Assembly (NCBI GenBank): GCA_023413135.1
Contig: JAEZQK010000133.1
Span: 1 to 12,748, forward strand
DNA length: 12,748 bases
Origin: Bacillota bacterium
GTDB taxonomy: Bacteria > Bacillota > Clostridia > Christensenellales > Aristaeellaceae
Direction of reading: 5' to 3'
A program made the translations under genes and the position numbers. Of the stretch, positions 1 to 6,962 are shown piece after piece. The notes below the pieces were generated by a model, which had not been told where the DNA came from, ran no database searches, and saw only the letters and a list, made by a program, of their open reading frames with translations. Every line of letters begins with the position of its first letter. Positions within the stretch are counted from its first letter, which is position 1.

Positions 1-120
1 GCTTCCCCTTGAGGGGAAGCTGTCGACGAAGTCGACTGATGAGGTGTATGTGGCGGCAATATTTCCGTAGCAAACCACCTCATCCGGCGCTGCGCGCCAC
101 CTTCCCCTCAAGGGGAAGGC
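1..120 (-). repeat. 120-bp dispersed hairpin repeat, copy 1
   Basis: This non-coding element recurs at 4984-5104 and 9131-9251; this copy is in the opposite orientation. Its layout is a terminal hairpin (CTTCCCCTTGAGGGGAAG, 2-19), a GTCGAC-rich small hairpin (about 22-36), a long stem made by GATGAGGTG (39-47) and CACCTCATC (76-84) with a variable interior, a GGCGC/GCGCC small hairpin (86-98) and a second terminal hairpin (102-118). Arms and ends are conserved between copies while the interior (about 48-75) is not, as expected if secondary structure is retained. It has no credible ORF. The element may extend beyond the left edge of the window. A REP- or MITE-like nature is inferred. Confidence 0.85.
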
Positions 121-183
121 TCATGATTTGCATGACACAATTGCCGCTTGACATGTGCAGCTTTGGCGGCGAAAGATAAAAAA

Positions 184-212
184 CGAAACTTCTGTATTTG
201 AAAGACTACTAG
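184..212 (-). repeat. 29-bp degenerate repeat, left copy
   Basis: On the minus strand this reads CTAGTAG, nine variable bases, then TACAGAAGTTTCG. The same arrangement with the same spacing occurs on the + strand at 12633-12661; 25 of 29 positions match. The match is too long and specific to be chance between two otherwise unrelated intergenic stretches, so a third dispersed repeat family is likely. Function unknown. Confidence 0.6.
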
Positions 213-250
213 CGGATAATTGCCCGTCTCCCACGCATCGGTATCAATGC

Positions 251-285
251 AAAGCGGCCTGTGCAAATTCAGCACAGGCCGCTTT
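251..285. terminator. 14-bp perfect hairpin, probable kdu operon terminator
   Basis: AAAGCGGCCTGTGC (251-264) and its exact complement (272-285) enclose a 7-nt loop. The A/T ends give a short U-run on either strand, so it could work both ways. If the intron (294-2191) is removed, the hairpin lies about 17 nt beyond the kduD stop codon, the expected place for the terminator of the minus-strand kduI-kduD operon. The U-run is weak (TTT followed by mixed sequence), so efficiency is uncertain. Class IIC group II introns are known to insert just downstream of terminator hairpins, and here the intron starts 8 nt after the stem. Confidence 0.65.
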
Positions 286-715
286 AAGTTGATGTGCGCC
301 CGGCATGGGCGATAGCTAGGTGGTGAAAGACCACTGAGGACATGGCAGTAGGAACCTCTAGCCAAAGGCAAGGGTGTCCGTCGCGAGGCGGAATCTAAAG
401 GAAGCCGGAGGCAAAGTCCCGAGCCGACGAACAGAAACCTCATAAAAAAGAAGGCCGAACAGGGGCGGACGAGCTTGCGTTACAAAGCGAAGTCCAATAC
501 TGCCCGAACCCCACACGGTAGATGAGGCGGCTGCATGGGATGAAAGCTATCGCTCTTACCCGGGGAGGTCTCACGGACGCGAAGTAGGGAGATCCGAAAC
601 GCGGAGTAAAGCTAGCCGTGAGAAGTCAGCCGAGGCCATAGTACCGGAGGAAAAAAAAAGGCCGGGAAGGGCCGAACAGTCGTAAGTCTCAAATACGCAC
701 CGGAAGGAGGTCAAT

Positions 716-2115
716 GTGTTGAGAGCAGAAAACCAGGAAATGGGCTGCCCGCAAAGGGAAAGCGTGGAACGCGAAGAGTATGCGGGAGCGCGGAGCATTG
801 ACGCTCGGGAAGGCGAGGAAAGAGGCGGTGCAGGAGGCCTGCTGGAAGGAATCCTGGACAGAGACAACCTGAACAGAGCCTACAAGCGGGTCAGGAGCAA
901 CAAAGGCGCGCCGGGAATCGACGGAATGACAATTGAGGAAGCGCTGCCTTGGCTCCAGGAACACAGGGAGGAACTTCTGGACAGTCTGAGAAATGGCACG
1001 TATAAGCCAAACCCAGTGCGGCGGAAGGATATCCCGAAACCGGATGGAGGCGTGCGAAAGCTGGGAATCCCGACAGTAATAGACCGGGTGATCCAGCAGG
1101 CGGCAGCACAAAGGCTCCAGCCCATCTTTGAATCGCGCTTCTGTGACGGAAGCTTCGGCTACCGGCCAGGAAGAAGCGGACAGAAGGCCATGAACCGGGC
1201 GGCGATGTACGCAAGGCAGGGATATACCTACGCGGTACAAATCGACCTGTCCAAGTACTTTGATACGCTAAACCACGAACTGCTCATGAGCCTGATGCGC
1301 AAGGGAATCAAGGATGGACGCGTCACAGAACTGGTAAAGAAGTACCTGAAAAGCGGCGTAATGGAAAATGGCATGATCCAGGAAACGGAAGAAGGCTCAC
1401 CGCAAGGGGGACCGCTGTCACCGTTGCTGGCGAACATTTACCTAAATGAGTTTGATTGGGAGATGGAGCGCCGAGGAGTAAGATTCGTACGCTATGCGGA
1501 CGATATCGTGCTGTTCGCCAAGAGCCAAAGGGCGGCAAAGCGACTGTTGGAAAGCAGCCGTAGATATCTTGAGGGAAAACTAAAGCTCAAGGTAAATACG
1601 GAAAAGAGTCAGGCGGTCAGCGTCTACTCACGGAATTCAAATTTCTTGGGTTGGCGTTAGGAAAGAATGGGAATGGGATATTCATACGAGCCCACGCCAT
1701 AGCCCTGCGAAAATGCAAACAGACGCTAAAGCAGCTAACCCGCCGAAACCGGGGCAGAAATGTCCGTCAAGTGATGGAAGAGGTTAAAACCTACATCCGA
1801 GGGTGGCTGGGGTACTTCTATATCGCCCAAATGAAACGCATGCTGGAAGCATGGAACAAGTGGCTGCGCAGGCGAATACGCATGTACATCTGGAAGCAGT
1901 GGAAGAAACCCAAAACACGAGTAAAAGCGTTACGCCAACTAGGCAGATCGCCTGACCAGGCATACCAGTGGGGTAACACTCGCTTGGGATACTGGCGTGT
2001 GGCAGGGAGCCAAATCCTAAAGTGTTCCATTACAGAGGAAAAGCTCGCACTGGCCGGATATTACGATTTCCCGGCGCAGTACGAGCATCTACGGGAACTG
2101 CACTTAAGCGATTGA
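716..2115 (+). pseudogene. group II intron reverse transcriptase/maturase, frameshifted
   Basis: The intron-encoded protein normally aids splicing and makes cDNA during retrohoming. The first frame starts at GTG 716, five bases after AGGAGG (705-710); the nearer ATG at 714 is followed after one codon by TGA. Visible motifs are IDLSKYFD (metal-binding Asp, about residue 177), GSPQGGPLSPLLAN (227-240) and the YADD active site (260-263). This frame runs into a stop at 1658-1660. The remainder continues in the -1 frame to TGA 2113-2115 and carries the maturase (X) domain (IRGWLGYFYIAQ, then RMYIWKQWKKPKTR and LGYWR). No HNH endonuclease follows. One A missing near 1634-1635 (restoring RKFKFLG, the family-like junction) would give about 466 residues. 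The slip-prone heptamer AAATTTC at 1639-1645, in the right frame for a -1 shift, leaves some read-through possible. A sequencing error is the other explanation. Confidence 0.88.
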
Positions 2116-2191
2116 ACCGCCGTGTACCGAACGGTTCGCACGGTGGTGGGAGAGGTCGGCGGGGGCTAAACGCCTCCGCCTCCTACTCGAT
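2116..2191 (+). ncRNA. group II intron domains V and VI
   Basis: Domain V: ACCGCCGTG (2116-2124) pairs with CACGGTGGT (2139-2147), with a CG bulge (2137-2138) and a short ACC-GAAC-GGT cap. The triad position reads CGC, as in class IIC, rather than AGC. It begins directly after the maturase stop codon. Domain VI: GGCGGGGGC pairs with GCCTCCGCC (one G-U) around loop TAAAC, and the lower stem GAG-AGG (2150-2155) pairs with CCT-CTC (2182-2188), leaving A2185 unpaired as the branch point. The fold was drawn by hand. Confidence 0.85.
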
Positions 2192-2195
2192 TGAT

Positions 2196-2978
2196 TTACG
2201 GCTGTTTTCCGATATACGCCAGAATTCCGCCGTCCACGTACAATATGTGGCCGTTCACAAAGTCGGAGGCGGTGGAGGCCAGGAATACCGCCGGGCCGAC
2301 CAGGTCGTCTGTTGTGCCCCAGCGGTTGGCGGGTGTTTTGGACAGGATGAACTTGTTGAAGGGATGCTCCGGCGTGCGCAGCGGCGCGGTTTGGGGCGTC
2401 TCAATATATCCTGGTCCCAGGCCGTTGCACTGGATGTTGAACGCGCCGTACTCGCTGGCGATATTCCTTGTCAGCATTTTCAAACCGCCCTTGGCTGCCG
2501 CGTAGGCGGAGACCGTCTCCCGGCCCAGCTCCGACATCATGGAGCAGATGTTGATGATCTTGCCGCCGCCCTTTTTGATCATGGCGGGGATGACCGCCTT
2601 GGCGCAAATGAAAGGGGCGTTCAGGTCCACGTCGATCACCTGGCGGAAGTCTGCCGCGGACATCTCGATCATGGGGATGCGCTTGATGATCCCGGCGTTG
2701 TTCACCAGGATGTCGATGACGCCCACTTCCTTCTCGATTTTGGCCACCAGTTCCTGGACCGCGTTTTCGTCGGTCACGTCGCACACATAGCCGTGGGCGG
2801 TGATGCCATCGGCTTTGTACGCTTCTAGTCCCTTGTCCACCAGGTCCTGGTTGATGTCGTTGAAGGTGATGGTGGCGCCGCAGGCCGCAAGGCCGCTGGC
2901 GATGGCATAGCCGATGCCGTAGGAGCCGCCGGTAACCAGGGCAACCTTGCCGGTCAAATCAAACATGGGTAGGCTCAT
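2196..2978 (-). CDS. kduD: 2-dehydro-3-deoxy-D-gluconate 5-dehydrogenase (KduD-type SDR)
   Basis: A cytoplasmic NAD(P)-dependent short-chain dehydrogenase of 260 residues. Motifs: TGGSYGIG cofactor loop (16-23), NNAG (93-96), catalytic Ser146, YAAAK (Tyr159, Lys163) and PGYIET (189-194). In the uronate pathway it reduces 3-deoxy-D-glycero-2,5-hexodiulosonate to 2-keto-3-deoxygluconate. Closely related proteins are often named gluconate 5-dehydrogenase (IdnO/Gno); the adjacent kduI is the reason to prefer the KduD role. The start at 2978 follows AAGGAGG, which overlaps the kduI stop codon; the frame is open further upstream but inside kduI. It is the second gene of a two-gene operon, 11 bp after kduI. 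The group II intron begins only 4 bp beyond its stop codon, so its 3' untranslated region has been replaced. Confidence 0.9.
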   Translation of the reverse strand: MSLPMFDLTGKVALVTGGSYGIGYAIASGLAACGATITFNDINQDLVDKGLEAYKADGITAHGYVCDVTDENAVQELVAKIEKEVGVIDILVNNAGIIKRIPMIEMSAADFRQVIDVDLNAPFICAKAVIPAMIKKGGGKIINICSMMSELGRETVSAYAAAKGGLKMLTRNIASEYGAFNIQCNGLGPGYIETPQTAPLRTPEHPFNKFILSKTPANRWGTTDDLVGPAVFLASTASDFVNGHILYVDGGILAYIGKQP

Positions 2979-2989
2979 GGTGATCCTCC

Positions 2990-3832
2990 TTAACGTATGT
3001 CGGTGGTTAAGATGGGGTCCATGTCGTTGAAGGCCAGGTTTTCCCCGCCCATGGCCCATATGAAGGAATAGTTGGCTGTGCCGGCCCCGGCGTGAATGCT
3101 CCAGGAGGGGCTGATCACCGCCTGCTCGTTTTGCATCACGATATGGCGGGTCTCGCTGCCTTCGCCCATGAGGTGGAACACCACATTATCCTTGGGGATT
3201 TCAAAGTAGAAGTATACCTCCATGCGCCGCTCGTGGGTGTGCACGGGCATGGTGTTCCATACGCTGCCCGGCTCCAGGGTGGTCAGACCCATGGAAAGCT
3301 GGCAGGTCTTTAATACATCGGGGTGAATGAACTGGTTGATGACCCTTTTATTGCTGGTCTCCAGGCTGCCCATGGGCTTTTTGGCCGCTTCCTCAATGGT
3401 GATGAGCCTTGTTTCATAGGCGGTATGGGCCGGGGCGCTGACCATGTAGAACTTGGCGGGGTTTCCGCTTTCAAAGGATGCAAAGAAAACCTCTTTGGCG
3501 CCCCTGGTGATGTACAGGCAATCCTTGTAGCTCAGCTCGTACACTGTGCCGTCCACCGTGACGGTGCCTTTTCCGCCCAGGTTGAACAGGCCCATCTCCC
3601 GGCGCTCCAGGAAGAAGTTTGTCCCAAACCGCTTCCAAACATCAATGCCCTTGTTGACGGGCACCTTCTCCATTACCGGCATCACCCCCAGGGTGACCAT
3701 CCTGTCCACATGGCTGTACACCGCAGTGACTTGATCCGGCACAAAGAGCTTTTCGATCAGGAATTCCTTGCGCATCTCCTCCGTAGTATAGCGTTTGAAA
3801 TCCCGTTGGTTGGCTGAATACCGAATGTCCAT
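2990..3832 (-). CDS. kduI: 5-dehydro-4-deoxy-D-glucuronate isomerase (KduI)
   Basis: A 280-residue cupin-fold isomerase, close in length to E. coli KduI. It interconverts 5-keto-4-deoxyuronate, formed from unsaturated uronic acids released from pectin or glycosaminoglycans, and 3-deoxy-D-glycero-2,5-hexodiulosonate. Zinc ligands expected from the family are visible: His198 and His200 in PVHTHERRME, Glu205 and His247 in SIHAGAG. Other family-like stretches are WKRFGTNFFLERREMGLFN and YFYFEIP. The start at ATG 3832 has AAAGGAGG eight bases upstream; the longer open frame runs into the promoter and is not used. It is first in an operon with kduD and divergent from an AraC-type regulator. No polysaccharide lyase, unsaturated glucuronyl hydrolase, KDG kinase or aldolase gene is in the window, so the substrate polymer cannot be told. 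Confidence 0.95.
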   Translation of the reverse strand: MDIRYSANQRDFKRYTTEEMRKEFLIEKLFVPDQVTAVYSHVDRMVTLGVMPVMEKVPVNKGIDVWKRFGTNFFLERREMGLFNLGGKGTVTVDGTVYELSYKDCLYITRGAKEVFFASFESGNPAKFYMVSAPAHTAYETRLITIEEAAKKPMGSLETSNKRVINQFIHPDVLKTCQLSMGLTTLEPGSVWNTMPVHTHERRMEVYFYFEIPKDNVVFHLMGEGSETRHIVMQNEQAVISPSWSIHAGAGTANYSFIWAMGGENLAFNDMDPILTTDIR

Positions 3833-3877
3833 TGCTTTCCCTCCTTTGTTGTTCGATAGTTTCCCAGCTTTGCAACC

Positions 3878-3906
3878 ATTATACCATTCAATAATGCGAA
3901 AATCTT
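3878..3906 (-). promoter_or_regulatory. kduI promoter, activator-dependent type
   Basis: On the minus strand a perfect TATAAT (3878-3883) lies about 46 bp before the kduI start. The hexamer 17 bp upstream (3901-3906) reads AAGATT and is a poor -35. A good -10 with a bad -35 is typical of promoters that need an activator. The imperfect direct repeat at 3901-3936 begins exactly at that -35 position. Inferred by eye. Confidence 0.55.
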
Positions 3907-3936
3907 TGTATATATTGCCGCGAATCTTGTGTATCT
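3901..3936. promoter_or_regulatory. candidate AraC-family binding site (imperfect direct repeat)
   Basis: AATCTTTGTAT (3901-3911) and AATCTTGTGTAT (3923-3934) are related copies 22 bp apart, about two helical turns, the usual layout for AraC-family dimers with two helix-turn-helix motifs per subunit. Each is preceded by a GCGAA-type string. The proximal copy overlaps the kduI -35; the distal copy lies in the spacer of the regulator's own promoter. Kdu activation together with autoregulation is therefore plausible but inferred. Confidence 0.4.
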
Positions 3937-3944
3937 GATATAAT
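3915..3944 (+). promoter_or_regulatory. promoter of the AraC-family regulator gene
   Basis: TTGCCG (3915-3920), an 18-bp spacer and TATAAT (3939-3944) preceded by TGA (extended -10). Transcription should begin about 3950-3952, placing the ribosome binding site AAGGGGG (3951-3957) at the extreme 5' end of the mRNA, so the leader is very short (about 12-14 nt). Confidence 0.6.
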
Positions 3945-3963
3945 ATCTCCAAGGGGGATGCGT

Positions 3964-4815
3964 ATGAAGGAAATGTACTCCTGCCACGAGGCCATTGAAA
4001 AGTGCTTAAAGAGCCGCCGGTTTGCCATCGCTCACCTTTTGCAGGAAGAAAAAACGATGGCCATGCACATCCACGACTGCTATGAATTATATTATTCCAT
4101 CTCCGGGGGCAAGCAGTTTTTGATCGACAACACCTGCTATCCCGTGAACCCCGGCGACCTGTTTATCATCAACAACTATGAAAGCCACTGCGTTTCCCGG
4201 GTGGATGATGATACCCATGAGCGGATCGTGCTGTCCATCCATCCGGACTATGTAAAAGCCCTGTCCAGCCGCGAGACGGATCTGACCGAGTGCTTCCAGC
4301 GGCGGGAAGGTCGCCTCGGCTGCAAGCTGCACCTGCCCCAGGAAGGGCAAAGCCGCTTTTTATACCTGATCCACAAGCTGCAGGAGGTAAAGGGCTACGG
4401 CGCTGACCTGATGGAAAACGCCATTTTTACCGAACTGTTGGTGCTGGTAAGCCGCCTGTATGGCGCGGAGGAAGAAAAGGCAACAGAATACCAGTACCAC
4501 CCCGTGGTGGAAAAGATCGTCGCCTATATCAATGATCACATCGGCGAGCGGATCACCCTTTCCGTGCTGGCGGACAGCATGTTCTTGAGCCAGGCCTACA
4601 TCTGCCGCATCTTCAAGGCGGAAACAGGCACCACCATCAATAAGTACATCACCGCCCGGCGCATCAGCATCGCCAAGGCCCGCCTGGGCGCTGGCTTAAC
4701 CGTGGCGGAAGCCTGCGAACAAAGCGGCTTCAATGACTACACCAACTTCGTTACCCTCTTCACCCGCATGGTGGGCATCACCCCCAAGCAGTACGCGCTG
4801 CATAACGCGAGGTAA
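3964..4815 (+). CDS. AraC-family transcriptional regulator of the kdu operon (inferred target)
   Basis: A 283-residue one-component regulator. The N-terminal cupin sensor domain (about 20-100) contains HIHDCYELYYSISG and VNPGDLFIINNYESH, as in sugar-sensing AraC proteins. The C-terminal domain (about 185-280) has two helix-turn-helix motifs (ITLSVLADSMFLSQAYICRIFK, shown here from about 197, and TVAEACEQSGFNDYTNFVTLF, from about 246) and the family signature ending GITPKQY. Start choice: AAGGGGG (3951-3957) touches ATG 3958 but is six bases from ATG 3964, so 3964 is preferred. The gene is divergent from kduI across a shared control region, so a kdu regulator responding to a uronate or its keto-sugar product is likely; the ligand is not known. 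Confidence 0.93.
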   Translation: MKEMYSCHEAIEKCLKSRRFAIAHLLQEEKTMAMHIHDCYELYYSISGGKQFLIDNTCYPVNPGDLFIINNYESHCVSRVDDDTHERIVLSIHPDYVKALSSRETDLTECFQRREGRLGCKLHLPQEGQSRFLYLIHKLQEVKGYGADLMENAIFTELLVLVSRLYGAEEEKATEYQYHPVVEKIVAYINDHIGERITLSVLADSMFLSQAYICRIFKAETGTTINKYITARRISIAKARLGAGLTVAEACEQSGFNDYTNFVTLFTRMVGITPKQYALHNAR

Positions 4816-4842
4816 TGGGACGGAGTACGGTCAAGGTGATAA

Positions 4843-4880
4843 GCGGGGAGGAGGATTTTTGAAAAAATCCTCCTCCCCGC
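4843..4880. terminator. 18-bp perfect hairpin between convergent genes
   Basis: GCGGGGAGGAGGATTTTT (4843-4860) is perfectly complementary to 4863-4880, leaving only a 2-nt GA between the arms (in practice the A/T end would open into a larger loop). It starts 27 bp after the regulator's stop codon. A terminator role is suggested by position, but there is no T-run after the stem on either strand, so a repeat or processing element is equally possible. Confidence 0.45.
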
Positions 4881-4983
4881 ACCCGTCCTCAAAAACTTTC
4901 AAATAAATATTCAAAATAATTAAACACCCATGATACAAGTATCGCCCCAGGGAATGAAATTATGTATATGATGCGTATTTTGA

Positions 4984-5104
4984 GCCTTCCCCTGGAGGGG
5001 AAGGTGGCGCGCAGCGCCGGATGAGGTGCTATGCTGCGAGCATCTGGCCAAGCATTACCACCTCATCAGTCGACTTCGTCGACAGCTTCCCCTCCAGGGG
5101 AAGC
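4984..5104 (+). repeat. 120-bp dispersed hairpin repeat, copy 2
   Basis: Same family as 1-120 (inverted) and 9131-9251 (direct). In order: a CCTTCCCCT/AGGGGAAGG hairpin, a GGCGC-GCA-GCGCC mini-hairpin, GATGAGGTG and CACCTCATC arms around a variable interior, a GTCGAC-rich mini-hairpin and a GCTTCCCCT/AGGGGAAGC hairpin. The terminal loops changed together with their stems (GG and CC here, TT/AA or TC/CA types elsewhere). The motif ACCCCGTTTTCA, 22 nt downstream, has a close match at the same distance after copy 3, so homology may extend past the last hairpin. Confidence 0.88.
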
Positions 5105-5160
5105 CTTAATATACGTACCATTCGTACCCCGTTTTCAAGTCAGTAGTTATCGACAGGTAC

Positions 5161-6951
5161 TTATTTTACATTTTGCCCGAACGCCGTATCCAGCGCATAT
5201 GCCAAAAATCCCGCGCAGGTAGCGAAAGCCTCTCCTGTTACGCATTCTCCCGTTTCCTCATGAATGCTTTCGCAGGCGATGCCATTGTCCATCCCGGTGC
5301 GCAGGAGATGTTCTTTGGCTGTTTCCTTATGGCCGCACAGCAGGCTGTTGGCAATGGACAGCACCCAGGGGTGCGGGGCATGGGCGCAGCCGATTTCCGC
5401 AATGGGTTTGCCGGCAAAGGAATAGCGGTAAGCGGGATCTCGGATCATGGCGGAAGTATTCAGATACACGGGGTCGTTGGCCTCACAGAAACCGTAATAG
5501 TGCAGCAGCAGCAAGCTCCCCGGCGGCTCATCATACACATCATACTGGCCCTTCAAATCTGCCGACCAGCAGAAAAACCGCTTCCCGTCGCGCTCCTTGA
5601 TGAAATTGTGCAGGATATCTTCACGCACGCGCTCCGCCCGGCCTAATAAATCCGGGCGGGATAGGCGCCTGGAAAGGTCTGTGAGTATCCGCCACACCAG
5701 CACGTTGTCGTAGGTGAGGTAAGGGTAGACATGCGTATCGTCCGTGGGCTGGAGGAACGTTTCGTACAGCTCCAGCTCCGGATGCTTCTTTGTATCCAGA
5801 ATACGAAGGATGTGCCGGATGCCATCCTGGATATACGCTTCCTGTAAAAGCGATTCGTCATGGGTCTCCTGCAGGTATTTTTCCAGGGCAATCAAAGGCG
5901 CGCACAGCTCGTCCAGTTCAAACCCCGGCTCCAGCACGGTGCCGTCGATAAACCGGCTGTGGATGCCCACATTTCGTATCTGCCTTGTGAAGACGTATTT
6001 CAAAATCTCCCTGGCATATTCCCTGTCCGCGATTAAAATGGCCGGGAAGCTCCACAGCAAACTGTCCCTGTCCCAGTAGGCGCAGGAGACGTAATACCTG
6101 GGGCTGCGGGAAGTCATGAGCACGAATTCTTCCGTATCGATGGTCCGGCCGGAAGCGAAAAAGTAGCTGAAGAACATGTTGGTGTTCAGGATTTCCTTCA
6201 GCTTTACATCTGTAAGCTGCCTTTCCCGCCGGGCAAGCCAGGCACGCGTTTCGTTTCGCATTTTGTCAAAGCCGCGGCGCAGAAGCTCCTTGGCGCTGGT
6301 GGATGCGGCGACTTCCTCATACCCCAGGCCGAAAATGTAATCCACCGCCGATTCCTCACCGGGGGCCAGCGTCCATTCCCTCTCCAGGGTAAAGCGGATG
6401 GAACCGTCTGCCGCCTGCTCAAATTGCTCCTTCACCGCATCCTCAAAGATGGGCGCCCATGCAAACAGCGGCAGCCCCGCGCGCATTTCCATTTCAAAAT
6501 GGTGGTTCCAATTGCTTTTGAGCAGGAATGTCTGCCCGCCCACGGGCTTGGATTCGTTTACTTCGTGCAGTGTTTGGGCCCAGCAGCCCATAAGTCCCGC
6601 CCCGCAGCGGATAGGGCTTTGACTATCATTGTGAAGCTTGAGCCGGACAAAGAAGGCCCGCTCGTTTAAGGGGCACAGCACCGTGCCTGTCACATGAAGC
6701 GTTCCGGCCTGGGTCCGAAAGCTGGGAATCCAATAATGCTCCCGGCTCCAGCATAAGCTCCCAAGCTGTGTTTCCTTTCCGTCCACCGTGACAAAAGGGT
6801 GCAAAAGCGGCGCGCTTTCATCGCCCTTAAGCTCCAGCATCCCTTTGGCACCCATGTGCAAAAAGGTCAGGCCTTCCACCGCTCCATCGCTCTCCCGCAG
6901 TGTGGGCAGGGAAAGATACTCGTTGCCCGTTGCCTGGTATTTTTCTTTCAT
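5161..6951 (-). CDS. cytoplasmic (alpha/alpha)6-type glycoside hydrolase, family unresolved
   Basis: A 596-residue protein with no signal peptide. The first part (about 1-235) is a beta-rich domain and the second (about 240-590) is helical, the layout of six-hairpin glycosidases such as GH15, GH63, GH37 and GH125. Acid-rich motifs that may form the active site are YWDRDSLLW (292-300), LEPGFELDELCAP (340-352), QPTDDTHVYPYLTYDN (401-416) and ESIHEETGECVTGEAFATCAGFLAYAL (from 561). I cannot assign the family by eye; GH125-like or GH15-like are the best guesses. It is last in a cluster with two ABC permeases, 11 bp after the second one, with ATG 6951 preceded by AAGGGGAAAAGC. It probably trims imported oligosaccharides, alpha-glucans if the GH66 gene upstream belongs to the same pathway. 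The frame is open far upstream, but inside the permease gene. Confidence 0.75.
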   Translation of the reverse strand: MKEKYQATGNEYLSLPTLRESDGAVEGLTFLHMGAKGMLELKGDESAPLLHPFVTVDGKETQLGSLCWSREHYWIPSFRTQAGTLHVTGTVLCPLNERAFFVRLKLHNDSQSPIRCGAGLMGCWAQTLHEVNESKPVGGQTFLLKSNWNHHFEMEMRAGLPLFAWAPIFEDAVKEQFEQAADGSIRFTLEREWTLAPGEESAVDYIFGLGYEEVAASTSAKELLRRGFDKMRNETRAWLARRERQLTDVKLKEILNTNMFFSYFFASGRTIDTEEFVLMTSRSPRYYVSCAYWDRDSLLWSFPAILIADREYAREILKYVFTRQIRNVGIHSRFIDGTVLEPGFELDELCAPLIALEKYLQETHDESLLQEAYIQDGIRHILRILDTKKHPELELYETFLQPTDDTHVYPYLTYDNVLVWRILTDLSRRLSRPDLLGRAERVREDILHNFIKERDGKRFFCWSADLKGQYDVYDEPPGSLLLLHYYGFCEANDPVYLNTSAMIRDPAYRYSFAGKPIAEIGCAHAPHPWVLSIANSLLCGHKETAKEHLLRTGMDNGIACESIHEETGECVTGEAFATCAGFLAYALDTAFGQNVK

Positions 6952-6962
6952 GCTTTTCCCCT

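Larger units (their letters stand above)
121..293. other. gene-free stretch between repeat and intron
   Basis: No credible coding region lies here; the short reading frames have no ribosome binding site or recognisable product. The stretch contains a 29-bp degenerate repeat (184-212) shared with the right end of the window, a possible weak GCCGC/GCGGC stem (about 143-171) and a strong perfect hairpin at 251-285. It is the 5' exon of the group II intron. Confidence 0.6.
294..2191 (+). mobile_element. group II intron, probably class IIC (bacterial C)
   Basis: A self-splicing retroelement that moves by reverse splicing of its RNA into DNA followed by reverse transcription. The 5' end GTGCGCCCGGC matches the GUGYG rule. 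The structured 5' part (294-700) contains many short stems, as expected of domain I. The encoded maturase occupies 716-2115. Domain V is at 2116-2147 and domain VI at 2148-2191, with bulged A2185 seven nucleotides from the 3' end (counting it) and a terminal AT. Evidence for class IIC: CGC catalytic triad in domain V, a maturase without an endonuclease domain, and insertion 8 nt after a terminator-like hairpin (251-285). It lies antisense to kduD and so cannot be spliced from the kdu transcript. Its maturase is frameshifted, so it is probably immobile unless helped in trans. EBS/IBS pairings were not resolved. Boundaries are good to about 1-2 nt. Confidence 0.88.
4816..5160. other. intergenic region between convergent regulator and glycosidase genes
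   Basis: Two 3' gene ends face each other here. It contains an 18-bp hairpin (4843-4880), an AT-rich stretch (4900-4980), 120-bp repeat copy 2 (4984-5104) and a 56-bp tail. No coding sequence is supported; reading frames through the repeat have no ribosome binding site. Confidence 0.6.

Noticed and set aside
35..90. CTGATGAG resembling a hammerhead ribozyme core in the 120-bp repeat
   Set aside because: The bases after it pair with CACCTCATC as part of the repeat's own long stem, and no GAAA core strand or suitable cleavage site is arranged around it. Other copies do not keep the required elements.
714..722. ATG at 714 as maturase start
   Set aside because: It is followed after one codon by TGA; the GTG at 716 is open and correctly spaced from AGGAGG.
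2022..2828. 268-codon + strand frame crossing the intron end and kduD
   Set aside because: It is antisense to kduD, rich in Gly, His and Asp as expected from the mirror frame, and spans the intron boundary.
3958..3960. ATG at 3958 as the regulator start
   Set aside because: It directly touches the ribosome binding site AAGGGGG; ATG 3964 has normal spacing. The difference is only two residues.
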